From contig CANMFU010000006.1 of assembly GCA_947497295.1 (NCBI GenBank), forward strand, positions 1 through 64,000: DNA of 64,000 nucleotides, in the 5' to 3' direction. Below, piece after piece: positions 7,420 to 15,315 of the stretch. This DNA is from an uncultured Roseovarius sp. (lineage in GTDB: Bacteria; Pseudomonadota; Alphaproteobacteria; Rhodobacterales; Rhodobacteraceae). Within the stretch, counting starts at the first letter, position 1. Each line of letters opens with the position of its first letter. The notes under the pieces are model-generated. The model was given only the letters and a program-made list of their open reading frames with translations, was not told where the DNA came from and searched no databases. The translations under genes were made by a program, and so were the position numbers.

Positions 7420-8997
7420 ATGGCAAAAATTGCCTACATACTTTTGTGCCACAAAGACCCCGAGGGCGTGATCGCGCAGGCCGAGATGCTGACTGCCGTT
7501 GGCGACTGCATTTCCATTCATTTTGACGGGCGCGCTTATCCGGATCACTTCCGGCGGATCAAGGCGGCGCTGGCGGATAATCCGAACGTTTGCTTTGCGC
7601 GCAGGCGGATCAAGTGTGGCTGGGGCGAATGGTCGCTTGTGCAGGCGACACTATTGGCGGTTGAAGCCGCGGTGCGCAGCTTTCCGCGGGCCACGCATTT
7701 CTACATGCTGTCGGGCGATTGCGCGGCGATCAAATCGGCGCGTTATGCGCATGAGTTTCTGGACGCGAATGATGTTGATTACATCGAAAGCTTCGATTTC
7801 TTCGAAAGCGACTGGATCAAGACCGGCCTGAAGGAAGAGCGGCTGATTTACCGTCACCTTTTCAATGAACGCAAGCACAAGTGGCTGTTTGAGACGTCAT
7901 TTCTTTTGCAAAAGCGGCTGGGACTAAGCCGCGACATTCCGCATGACATTCAGGTTCAGATCGGCAGCCAGTGGTGGTGTCTGCGCCGCCGCACCGTAGA
8001 GTGGATACTGGATTTCACCCGACAAAAGCGCGGCGTGATGCGGTTTTTCCGCACGACCTGGATTCCCGATGAGACTTTTTTCCAAACGCTCGTGCGTCAT
8101 ATCGTTCCGGACAATGAGATTGAGACGCGCACGCTGACCTTTCTGATGTTCACCGATTACGGGATGCCGCAGACATTCTACAACGATCACTACGATTTGC
8201 TGCTGGGGCAGGATTTCCTGTTCGCTCGCAAGATCAGCCCGGAGGCGACCGAGCTGAAAACGCGGCTGGCCGCGCTTTATGCGGATGAGACTGCTACGTT
8301 CAAGATTTCGAACGAGGGGCGCAGCCTGTTCAAGTTTCTGACCGACCGCGGCAGAATTGGACGCCGGTTCGCCAGCCGGTTCTGGGAGGCGGAAAGCACG
8401 CTGGGCCGTCACCGCGAACTGATGATCATCGTGTGCAAGAAATGGCATGTGGCCAAACGTTTGCTACAGCGGATCCGCCAGGTGACCAATGTGCCGACCG
8501 CCGAATACCTGTTCAACGAAGAAAGCAATGATTTGCCGAATCTGGGAGGTATTCAGGCCACGCTGAGCAAGCGGACCCGTCACCGCCGGGCGCTGATGCG
8601 CATGTTGTTCGACTATCACGACACTGATCGCATGATCGTATGCATGGACCCTGGCAATCTGGACCTGTTGCAGGATTTCTGCGGCGACCGGTCCACTACC
8701 CGGCTGCTTGAGATCCAGTGCGATTTCACCGACGATTACCTTGTCGGCCATGCCGTGCGCGTCGGTTTGGCGGGCGAGCAGACATCGACTGAGACGCTGG
8801 AGCGGCTCTTGCCCACGATCCGGGGCGAGACGACCTATGAGAGTGACAAGATTCGCGATGCGGATTTCGAGCATCACTATATTATGCGCCAGAAAGCCAG
8901 CGCCGAAGATAACGCCGTGCCAATCTCGAAATTCCTGAGCATCGGCTATGATCCCGCGCTAAGCATCGCGCGCACCGACCACCTGTTTGCAGATTGA
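7420..8997 (+). CDS. GT14-type (core-2/I-branching) glycosyltransferase with DUF5928-like C-terminal region
   Basis: The first 300 or so residues of this 525-residue protein match the Branch-type GT14 glycosyltransferase family: AYILLCHKDPEGVIAQAEML at the start, the central CGWGEWSLVQATLLAVEAA, FYMLSGDCAAIKS and the acidic WIPDETFFQTLV. Such enzymes add beta-1,6-linked N-acetylglucosamine or a related sugar. The remaining 220 residues match the DUF5928-type extension as I remember it, which has no assigned function; it includes a cluster of basic residues near 400. No signal peptide is visible. It is divergently paired with the sulfotransferase. A HIT-family gene follows after 9 bases. Confidence 0.85.
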   Translation: MAKIAYILLCHKDPEGVIAQAEMLTAVGDCISIHFDGRAYPDHFRRIKAALADNPNVCFARRRIKCGWGEWSLVQATLLAVEAAVRSFPRATHFYMLSGDCAAIKSARYAHEFLDANDVDYIESFDFFESDWIKTGLKEERLIYRHLFNERKHKWLFETSFLLQKRLGLSRDIPHDIQVQIGSQWWCLRRRTVEWILDFTRQKRGVMRFFRTTWIPDETFFQTLVRHIVPDNEIETRTLTFLMFTDYGMPQTFYNDHYDLLLGQDFLFARKISPEATELKTRLAALYADETATFKISNEGRSLFKFLTDRGRIGRRFASRFWEAESTLGRHRELMIIVCKKWHVAKRLLQRIRQVTNVPTAEYLFNEESNDLPNLGGIQATLSKRTRHRRALMRMLFDYHDTDRMIVCMDPGNLDLLQDFCGDRSTTRLLEIQCDFTDDYLVGHAVRVGLAGEQTSTETLERLLPTIRGETTYESDKIRDADFEHHYIMRQKASAEDNAVPISKFLSIGYDPALSIARTDHLFAD

Positions 8998-9006
8998 GGA
9001 AAGTCC

Positions 9007-9387
9007 ATGACCTTTGAATATGACGACCAGAATATCTTTGCCAAGATCCTGCGCGGCGAGATCCCGAACGACACCGTGCTTGAGACGACGCACAGCCTTG
9101 CTTTTCACGATATCGCGGCGCAGGCTCCGGTGCATGTTCTGGTGATCCCCAAGGGCCCCTACGTTACTTATGACCATTTCATCGCCGAGGCGAACGACGC
9201 TGAAATCGTCGATTTCAACCGCGCCATTGGCGAGGTTTGCCGCCTGATGGAGCTAAGCGGCGCGGATGCGGGCGGTGGATTTCGCGTGATTGCGAATGCT
9301 GGTCCGCACGCCTTGCAGGAGGTCCCGCATCTGCACATGCATGTGCTGGGCGGGCGCCCGCTGGGGCTGTTGCTGGACCGGGGGTGA
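9007..9387 (+). CDS. HIT family nucleotide-binding protein
   Basis: This is a 126-residue histidine-triad hydrolase of the Hint type, expected to cleave nucleoside phosphoramidates or related AMP conjugates. The triad is VPHLHMHVLGG with His108, His110 and His112, and the N-terminal FAKILRGEIP is typical of Hint proteins. It begins 9 bases after the glycosyltransferase and its stop overlaps the next start as GTGA. Confidence 0.94.
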   Translation: MTFEYDDQNIFAKILRGEIPNDTVLETTHSLAFHDIAAQAPVHVLVIPKGPYVTYDHFIAEANDAEIVDFNRAIGEVCRLMELSGADAGGGFRVIANAGPHALQEVPHLHMHVLGGRPLGLLLDRG

Positions 9388-9737
9388 ACGGCGCCAAGCG
9401 CTTTGCCCAGACGCCAGAGCCGCCATATTACGCCGTAATTTTCACCAGTCTGCTGGCCGATGACGATACCGGATATGCCGCGATGGCCGATGCGATGTAT
9501 GATCTGGCGTTGCGGCAGCCGGGCTGTCTGGGCGCAGAAAGCGCGCGGGATGATGCGCGGCTTGGTATCACCGTGTCCTACTGGGCGGACGAGGCCAGTA
9601 TCGTGGCGTGGAAGGCGCAGGCACAGCATCTGGTCGCGCAGAAATACGGGATCGAGCGGTGGTATTCCCATTACGAGTTGCGCATCGCGCGGGTCGAGAG
9701 GGCGTATTGCGGGCCAGAGGGGCGCAGCCTGCCCTGA
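9384..9737 (+). CDS. antibiotic biosynthesis monooxygenase (ABM) domain protein
   Basis: The 117-residue protein fits the small ABM/dimeric alpha-beta barrel fold: YAVIFTSLLADDDTGYAAMA, LALRQPGCLGAESARD and ISYWADEASIVAWKAQAQHL-like segments are in the right order (here the strand reads VSYWADEAS). Members act as monooxygenases without cofactor or as heme-degrading or stress proteins; the substrate is unknown. I chose the GTG at 9384, which overlaps the HIT stop by 4 bases, over longer forms that run inside the HIT gene. Confidence 0.85.
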   Translation: MNGAKRFAQTPEPPYYAVIFTSLLADDDTGYAAMADAMYDLALRQPGCLGAESARDDARLGITVSYWADEASIVAWKAQAQHLVAQKYGIERWYSHYELRIARVERAYCGPEGRSLP

Positions 9738-9810
9738 CCGTCGGGCCGTTCAACGGACGTCATCGGGGCGAACATATGCCGCGCCGATGACACTCGTGGG
9801 GTTGTAGCCG

Positions 9811-10317
9811 TCAGAGGCCGGCATCCGCGATGGCTTGCACGGCGCAAGCCTCGTCATTGGCGGACCCGCCTGCGCCGGCCACACCGACGGCGCCGATGGT
9901 TTCGCCATCAAGTTTCACTGGCACGCCGCCGCCGAGCAATAGCAGTTCGGACACGGTGTTGAGGTTCTGCGACGCCGGATCGTTGCGTGCCTTTTCGCCT
10001 AACTCGCCCGATTTCGATTTGGTCGATAGCGAGGTGAACGCCTTGCGCTGCGCCGCAACAGTGTTGTGCGGGCCGACGTTGTCGCCGCGCTGAAGCGCCA
10101 CCAGATTGCCACCACGGTCAACAACCGCGACCACGGCGGTCTGGCCGATCTTGTCGCACGCAGCCAGCGCGCCGCTGGCCAGCGTGTTGGCCAGCGTCAA
10201 CGACAGGGTGTTCTGGCTTAGCACGCCGGTATCCTCGGCGGCCATCGACATGGGTGCTGCGAAGGCCGCAGTGGACAGCGCAGCCGCGCATATGCCGGTT
10301 TTGATCGTTTTCATCAT
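9811..10317 (-). CDS. exported GlcG/HbpS-family heme-binding-like protein
   Basis: The 168-residue protein has a Sec signal peptide (MMKTIKTGICAAALSTAAFA, cleavage likely after SMAAE-proximal AMA) followed by the DUF336/HbpS fold: VVAVVDRGGNLVALQRGDN, AQRKAFTSLSTKS, GGGVPVKLDGETIGAVGVAG. HbpS binds heme in Streptomyces and GlcG homologues have unknown roles in Proteobacteria. Export to the periplasm is clear from the leader. It is followed on the same strand (upstream) by another exported small protein, with about 60 bases between the genes, so the two may be co-transcribed. The second Met (10314) is an equal start choice. Confidence 0.88.
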   Translation of the reverse strand: MMKTIKTGICAAALSTAAFAAPMSMAAEDTGVLSQNTLSLTLANTLASGALAACDKIGQTAVVAVVDRGGNLVALQRGDNVGPHNTVAAQRKAFTSLSTKSKSGELGEKARNDPASQNLNTVSELLLLGGGVPVKLDGETIGAVGVAGAGGSANDEACAVQAIADAGL

Positions 10318-10380
10318 GTCTTCAATCCCTTGTCATACAGGTAAGCGGCCCGCCCGAAATGGCAGGCCGCGGGCGGGCCA

Positions 10381-10773
10381 TCAGTTGCCCAGATACGTCG
10401 AATAGCCGAAGGGGTTGATCAGAATCGGGATGTGATGATGCTCGCGTTCGGCGTCCTGGACCTGGAACGTGACGCTGATTTGCGGAAAGAACGGATCGTC
10501 GCCTAGCGCCTCGTAGCCCGACACGTCGAAATTAAGACGGTACAGCGCGACCTCGGTCTGAATGTCGAAGGCTTTCACGCGGCCATTTTCGCCGGTCTCG
10601 CCGCTGCCGACTTGGGTCCAGGCACCGTCCTTGTGCATCTCCAGCGTGACGGGAATGCCCGCGCCGCCGGTGCCAGTGGTGGTGTTCAGAACATGTGTGG
10701 AAATGTCGCCTGCGGAGGCAACGCCTGCCAGCGCCATTGCGGCGGCTGCGATCGTGAATGTGGTGCGGTACAT
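10381..10773 (-). CDS. exported transthyretin-like (hydroxyisourate hydrolase-type) protein
   Basis: The 130-residue protein carries a signal peptide (MYRTTFTIAAAAMALAGVAS, then AG) and then the transthyretin-like fold: ISTHVLNTTTGTGGAGIPVT with the first active-site His, an Arg in ENGRVKAF, and HHHIPILINPFGYSTY near the end. Hydroxyisourate hydrolases end in YRGS; here the end is YLGN, so the Arg and Ser of that signature are missing. Function in urate breakdown is therefore doubtful and the periplasmic location is also unlike the cytosolic enzyme. The ATG at 10773 is chosen because it begins the signal peptide and has AAAAGGAAT before it. It precedes the HbpS-like gene. Confidence 0.87.
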   Translation of the reverse strand: MYRTTFTIAAAAMALAGVASAGDISTHVLNTTTGTGGAGIPVTLEMHKDGAWTQVGSGETGENGRVKAFDIQTEVALYRLNFDVSGYEALGDDPFFPQISVTFQVQDAEREHHHIPILINPFGYSTYLGN

Positions 10774-11146
10774 CTGTAATTCCTTTTTTTTCAGGCCGTG
10801 CATGGAGCGGACCGGACGCCTCCGGGGCCGAGTTGTGCGCAGCGCTGCGTTGCGTTCCCGGCGTTCAGGAACATGGCTGAGTGAATGGTCAAGCCTGTGA
10901 GCGGGACGCCATCCCATTACGGCATGAAGCCTGAGTTAGGCCGCGCGCCGTCTATGCAAAGCGCCAACGCGCAAATGAAACGGCGCCTCACGCAGCTGTG
11001 ATTGCGCGCGTTTTCGCTGTTATCGCAGGGCTTGCCCGGCGCGGACATTGGCCCTTTCCCTTTGTGCATAAATCCTCTATGCGGGCGGCTTCACGCGGGG
11101 CTACAGCCTTGGAGGAGCCCCGCCCTTATCGTATGGAGAATTACAC
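10774..11146. other. intergenic region between the exported-protein pair and rplY
   Basis: About 370 bases lie between two divergent genes, so promoters for both must be here. A hairpin is present near the rplY start (11095-11123). I see no convincing small gene; open frames here lack motifs. Confidence 0.5.
11095..11123 (+). promoter_or_regulatory. stem-loop in the rplY leader
   Basis: GCGGGGCT at 11095-11102 pairs perfectly with AGCCCCGC at 11116-11123, ending 23 bases before the rplY ATG. It leaves the GGAG ribosome site just outside the stem. It may be a leader structure for autoregulation, as found with several ribosomal protein genes; this is inference. Confidence 0.45.
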
Positions 11147-11821
11147 ATGGCTGGAGAAATTCCTGATCTTCACGCCCAGGAACGCACGGGGACAGGCAAG
11201 GGCGCCGCTCGTGCCGCACGCCGCGCTGGCATGGTTCCGGGTATCGTTTTTGGTGGTGAGAGCGATCCGCTTCCGATCAACATTCCGTTCAACGTCCTGC
11301 TCAAGCGCCTGAAGAAAGGCCGCTTCAAGTCGACATTGTTCAACCTGAAGGTTGAGGGCCAAGAGGACGTGCGCGTCATCTGCCGCGATGTTCAGCGCGA
11401 CGTGGTCAAGGACCTGCCGACACATCTGGACCTGATGCGCCTGAAGCGCACCACCAAGATCAACCTGTTCATCCCGATCGATTTTCAGCACGAAGACGAA
11501 TGCCCCGCCATCACCAAGGGCGGTGTCATGACCACCGTTCGCGGCGAAGTCGAGCTGCTTGTGACCGCTGGCGACATCCCTGATGCGCTGGTCGTTGACA
11601 TGCGCAAGCTGGTCAATCTGGGCGATACTATCACGATCTCGGACATCGAGCTGCCAGAGGGCGCCGAGCTGGTGATCAAGGACCGTGATTTCATGATCTG
11701 CAACGTGACGGCTCCGTCGGCGCTGAAATCCGATGGTGAAGACGAAGATGAAGACGAAGTCGATGCAGGCGAAGTGCCGACCATCGAGCAGGACGCCGAC
11801 ATCCCGCCGACCGACGAGTGA
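11147..11821 (+). CDS. rplY: 50S ribosomal protein L25/general stress protein Ctc
   Basis: L25 binds 5S rRNA in the large subunit. At 224 residues this is the long Ctc type: an N-terminal L25 domain ([20 protein letters not shown], about 12-100), a C-terminal beta domain (about 100-190) and a very acidic tail ([13 protein letters not shown]) common in alphaproteobacteria. The ATG at 11147 has GGAG upstream. A strong rho-independent terminator follows, so pth further on has its own promoter or relies on read-through. Confidence 0.96.
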   Translation: MAGEIPDLHAQERTGTGKGAARAARRAGMVPGIVFGGESDPLPINIPFNVLLKRLKKGRFKSTLFNLKVEGQEDVRVICRDVQRDVVKDLPTHLDLMRLKRTTKINLFIPIDFQHEDECPAITKGGVMTTVRGEVELLVTAGDIPDALVVDMRKLVNLGDTITISDIELPEGAELVIKDRDFMICNVTAPSALKSDGEDEDEDEVDAGEVPTIEQDADIPPTDE

Positions 11822-11845
11822 TCCTCGGCTTTATTTGAAATCGGC

Positions 11846-11873
11846 AAACGCGGCCTATCGGGGCCGCGTTTTT
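11846..11873 (+). terminator. rho-independent terminator after rplY
   Basis: AACGCGGCC (11847-11855) pairs with GGCCGCGTT (11862-11870) over a short loop and runs into five T residues. Confidence 0.88.
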
Positions 11874-11991
11874 CGTTTCGGAGCATTCTCACACGGTACC
11901 TTACCGACAGGGAAGTCCCGTTGATGCAGCCCCGTTGATTCTGGGCGCTGTGCCGCCTAAACCCGGTTCAAACCAATCCAAGAGGCATCGC

Positions 11992-12705
11992 ATGCTGATC
12001 TTTGCAGGGCTGGGAAATCCCGGCGCGAAATATGCGCGCAACCGGCACAATATTGGCTTCATGGCGCTGGACCAGATTGCCGCTGATCACGGCTTTGGCC
12101 CGTGGAAGACGCGATTTCTGGGTTTGGCTTGTGAGGGAAAGCTGAGCGGCGCCAAGGTGCTGCTGTTGAAACCGGGCACATTCATGAACCTCAGCGGTCA
12201 GTCGGTGGGCGAGGCGATGCGCTTTTACAAGCTGGAGCCGACAGACATCACCGTTTTCCATGACGAGATTGATCTGACCCCCGGCAAGCTGCGCGTCAAA
12301 GATGGCGGCGGTCATGCGGGCCACAATGGCCTGCGCTCGATCCATCAGCATATCGGCCCGCATTACAGCCGCGTCCGCATGGGCGTCGGCCACCCAGGCC
12401 GCAAGGAGGCGGTGCCGGGCTATGTGCTGAGCGACTTTGCAAAGGCCGATCAGGACTGGCTGGACGATGTGCTGCGCGGCGTCAGCGATGGTGCGCCTCA
12501 TCTGGCCGACGGCGATGCGGGCCGGTTTCAGAACGCGGTCGCACAGCGTACTGCGCCGGCGCGATCATCGGGTGGCGCTCGGCCCGGCGCGGGCGAAAAG
12601 CCGAAACCTCAGGCAGCTCCACAGCCCGACCCTCAGGCAGGGGAGGCGCCGCAGACACCGGACAGTCGCAGCGCCCTGCAAAAACTGGCAGACAGGTTTC
12701 GCTAA
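11992..12705 (+). CDS. pth: peptidyl-tRNA hydrolase
   Basis: Pth frees tRNA from stalled peptidyl-tRNA. The catalytic core (1-190) has GLGNPGAKYARNRHNIGFMAL with the catalytic His, KPGTFMNLSGQSV, and HDEIDLTPGKLRVKDGGGHAGHNGLRSI, all intact. The protein is 237 residues, longer than the usual 190-200, owing to a Pro/Ala/Gln-rich C-terminal extension followed by a short SRSALQKLADRFR tail, seen in related alphaproteobacteria. The ATG at 11992 has AAGAGG upstream. It follows rplY, a very common pairing. Confidence 0.96.
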   Translation: MLIFAGLGNPGAKYARNRHNIGFMALDQIAADHGFGPWKTRFLGLACEGKLSGAKVLLLKPGTFMNLSGQSVGEAMRFYKLEPTDITVFHDEIDLTPGKLRVKDGGGHAGHNGLRSIHQHIGPHYSRVRMGVGHPGRKEAVPGYVLSDFAKADQDWLDDVLRGVSDGAPHLADGDAGRFQNAVAQRTAPARSSGGARPGAGEKPKPQAAPQPDPQAGEAPQTPDSRSALQKLADRFR

Positions 12706-12768
12706 GTGCCGTTTGCCGGACGCGCATCGCGTGTTAGGCTAAGGGCAAGCAACAAGAGGGCGGCACAG

Positions 12769-13146
12769 ATGCAAAAGGACGATCCCGTAAATGTTCTGGG
12801 CGGGCCACTGGACCCATGTTCGCAGACCAATCCCGTCACCGGTTTTTTCCGCGATGGCCATTGCAACACTTGTGCCGAGGATCGGGGCAGCCACACCGTC
12901 TGTGCGCAGATGACGGCCGAATTTCTGGCGTTCTCGAAATATGTCGGCAACGACCTGACCACGCCGCGTCCCGAGTTTGGCTTTGCAGGACTTGCCCCCG
13001 GCGATGCGTGGTGCCTGTGCGCCGCACGCTTTGCGCAGGCCCATGACGAGGGTTGCGCACCGAAGGTCCGGCTGGCCGCCACACATATCCGCGCATTGGA
13101 TATCGTTCCGCTGGACGTACTGCGCATCCATGCAGCGGCAGATTGA
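12769..13146 (+). CDS. DUF2237 family protein
   Basis: The 125-residue protein matches the DUF2237 pattern: NVLGGPLDPCSQTNPVTGFFRDGHCNT near the start and then RPEFGFAGLAPGDAWCLCAARF. Several conserved Cys suggest metal or redox chemistry, but no function is established. The ATG at 12769 has AAGAGGGCGG upstream. It is a single gene between pth and pseudoazurin. Confidence 0.92.
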   Translation: MQKDDPVNVLGGPLDPCSQTNPVTGFFRDGHCNTCAEDRGSHTVCAQMTAEFLAFSKYVGNDLTTPRPEFGFAGLAPGDAWCLCAARFAQAHDEGCAPKVRLAATHIRALDIVPLDVLRIHAAAD

Positions 13147-13302
13147 TACCGGGTCGTTCAGGCATCTGAACAATCATGCACTTGTGATTGCATCCCGCTG
13201 GAAAGCGCCTCAGAGGTACCTTAATTTCTTGGTCAGGCGTTTGTAAAACCGCCCCCGCCGCGACGCGTTACGGCGGACATCACAGACCAAAAAGGACTAG
13301 AT

Positions 13303-13740
13303 ATGACTTTCAAGACATTGGTCGCCGCCTCGGTGCTGGCGCTTGTCCCTGCTTTGGCCTCTGCCGAAGTGCATGAGGTAAAGATGCTGAACAGAGGCGA
13401 AGCCGGGGTCATGGTATTCGAGCCGCACTTCGTGTCAGCCGCCGTTGGCGATACAGTCAAGTTCATCCCGGCGGACAAGGGCCACAATGCAGAAAGCGTC
13501 AAGGGCATGCTGCCCGAAGGGCAAGAGGAATTTACCGGCAAGATCAACGAAGAGATCGACATCGAGCTGACGGCCGAAGGCGTGCTCGGGGTTGAGTGCA
13601 AGCCGCACAGGGGTATGGGCATGGTCATGGTCATCCAGGTTGCGGACGCCGCAGTTCCGGATGGTTTCCTGGATGTCAAAATGCCGAAAAAGGCCAAGCA
13701 GACTTTTGAGGATATTCTGACCGAAGCCAGCCTGAACTGA
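13303..13740 (+). CDS. pseudoazurin (type 1 copper protein)
   Basis: This is a periplasmic blue-copper electron carrier, usually the donor to nitrite or nitrous oxide reductase. The 145 residues begin with a signal peptide cleaved after LASA. In mature numbering the copper ligands fall exactly at the family positions: His40 (KGHNAES), Cys78, His81 and Met86 within GVECKPHRGMGM. No denitrification reductase lies in this window, so its partner must be elsewhere. AAAAAGGAC precedes the ATG and a strong terminator follows, so it is a monocistronic unit. Confidence 0.95.
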   Translation: MTFKTLVAASVLALVPALASAEVHEVKMLNRGEAGVMVFEPHFVSAAVGDTVKFIPADKGHNAESVKGMLPEGQEEFTGKINEEIDIELTAEGVLGVECKPHRGMGMVMVIQVADAAVPDGFLDVKMPKKAKQTFEDILTEASLN

Positions 13741-13764
13741 TCTGGCCATCGGTTTGACGACAGG

Positions 13765-13801
13765 CGCCATGCCCTCGCTACGCGGGGCGTGGCGTTTTTT
13801 T
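13765..13801 (+). terminator. rho-independent terminator after pseudoazurin
   Basis: CGCCATGCCC (13765-13774) pairs with GGGCGTGGCG (13785-13794, one T-G pair) and is followed by seven T. Confidence 0.92.
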
Positions 13802-13953
13802 GTGGTGGCCGTTGCCGGGTGCAGAGGGTCGGGCAGAGGCGGTCTTGGGCCTTATGATTGCCGGGGTGGATGGTTGTGGAAGAGGCTTTTCTTCCTGCTT
13901 CGCTCTGCTTAGGCTCCGCATCGGACCTATGTTCCAACAATGGGAGACGACTC

Positions 13954-15138
13954 ATGAAAAAATTTCTAATGGCCACTGCCGCAACCGCCCTGATGGCGGG
14001 TTCAGCCTATGCCGAAGATGTAAAGCTGGGAATCCTGCTGGGATTCACCGGACCGCTGGAATCTCTGTCGCCGAACATGGCTGCGGGAGCAAAGCTGGCG
14101 ATTGCCGAGATCAACGAGTCGGGCAATTTTATGGACGGCCAGACGATTGCGACCGTCGAGGGTGACACCGGTTGCATCGATGCCAGCCTTGCCGTGGCCT
14201 CGGCTGAGCGGCTGATAACCTCGGACGGGGTAAAGGGCATCATCGGCGGCATGTGCTCGGGCGAGACTGGCGCCGTTCTGCAAAACGCGGCGATTCCGAA
14301 CGGCATTGTAATGATTTCGCCTTCGGCGACCTCGCCAGCGCTGAGCACGGTCGAGGATAACGGACTGTTTTTCCGCACGTCGCCGTCGGACGCGCGCCAG
14401 GGTCAGGTGATGGCCGATATCCTGAATGAGCGCGGCATCAGCGAAGTCGCTGTGACCTACACCAATAACGATTACGGCAAGGGTCTGGCCGATGCGTTCG
14501 AGGAAGCGTTCACGCAATCGGCTGGTACTGTCACGCTGAACTCGGCGCACGAGGACGGCAAGGCCGATTATTCCGCCGAAGTGGGCGCTCTTGCCTCGGC
14601 TGGCGGCGAAGTTCTGGTCGTCGTCGGCTATATCGATCAGGGCGGCGCCGGCGTAATCAATGCGGCACTGGATTCCGGTGCGTTCGATACGTTCATGTAT
14701 CCCGACGGCATGGTTTCCGAGACGCTGGAAGCAAATTTTGCCAGCGCAACCGAAGGCTCCTTTGGTCAGCATCCCAACGCACCGGGTGACGGCGCGGAAA
14801 GGTTTACCGAGATGAGCAAGGACGCGGGTTTCGATTCGACGAGCGCGTTTTCGGCTGAATCCTATGACGCCGCTGCGCTGATCCTGCTGGCGATGCAGGC
14901 CGCCGGATCGACCGATCCGTCCGACTACAAAGACAAGTTGATGGATGTCGCCAACGCACCGGGCGAGGAAATTCTGCCGGGCGATCTGGGCAAGGCGCTG
15001 CAGATCCTGAAAGATGGCGGCGAGATCGACTATGTCGGCGCCGCTGCGGTCGAGTTCGTCGGAAACGGCGAAACTGCCGGCAGCTATCGCGAGATTGAGA
15101 TGAAGGATGGCAAAATGGTGACTGTCGGCTACCGCTGA
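13954..15138 (+). CDS. branched-chain-type ABC transporter substrate-binding protein (system 1)
   Basis: This is the periplasmic receptor of a HAAT-type importer. The 394-residue protein has a signal peptide (MKKFLMATAATALMAGSAYA) and the type I receptor fold: VKLGILLGFTGPLESLSPNM at the start, GMCSGETGAVLQNAAIP, SPSATSPALSTVEDNGLFFR and YDAAALILLAMQAAG. The ligand is unknown; the family takes branched-chain amino acids, amides, urea or other small compounds. GGGAG precedes the ATG at 13954. It heads the order receptor, ATPase, ATPase, permease, permease, and a pair of stem-loops separates it from the ATPase gene, consistent with higher receptor expression. Confidence 0.93.
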   Translation: MKKFLMATAATALMAGSAYAEDVKLGILLGFTGPLESLSPNMAAGAKLAIAEINESGNFMDGQTIATVEGDTGCIDASLAVASAERLITSDGVKGIIGGMCSGETGAVLQNAAIPNGIVMISPSATSPALSTVEDNGLFFRTSPSDARQGQVMADILNERGISEVAVTYTNNDYGKGLADAFEEAFTQSAGTVTLNSAHEDGKADYSAEVGALASAGGEVLVVVGYIDQGGAGVINAALDSGAFDTFMYPDGMVSETLEANFASATEGSFGQHPNAPGDGAERFTEMSKDAGFDSTSAFSAESYDAAALILLAMQAAGSTDPSDYKDKLMDVANAPGEEILPGDLGKALQILKDGGEIDYVGAAAVEFVGNGETAGSYREIEMKDGKMVTVGYR

Positions 15139-15164
15139 TTGTCCGTATTTTGTGCGCAAATGGT

Positions 15165-15190
15165 GGCTCGGGCGATAGTCCGGGCCATTT
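15165..15190 (+). terminator. intercistronic stem-loop (attenuating terminator) after receptor gene 1
   Basis: GGCTCGG (15165-15171) pairs with CCGGGCC (15180-15186) and is followed by ATTTTC. Weak terminators at this place let the receptor be made in excess over the membrane parts. Confidence 0.6.
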
Positions 15191-15214
15191 TCGGGTGTTT
15201 TTCCGCGAAAATGG
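15185..15214 (+). repeat. second stem-loop, overlapping the first
   Basis: CCATTTTCG (15185-15193) is a perfect inverted match of CGAAAATGG (15206-15214). Its left arm overlaps the 3' arm of the previous hairpin by two bases, so the two cannot both form completely. Confidence 0.6.
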
Positions 15215-15315
15215 GGTGAACCTTCTGTTGCGAAACGAGCGCAACTTTCTATAAGCGTGCAAGGCAATACATGGCCCGCCAAGCTATGGCTTCCTTGGGG
15301 GCGAGAGGCATTTTG

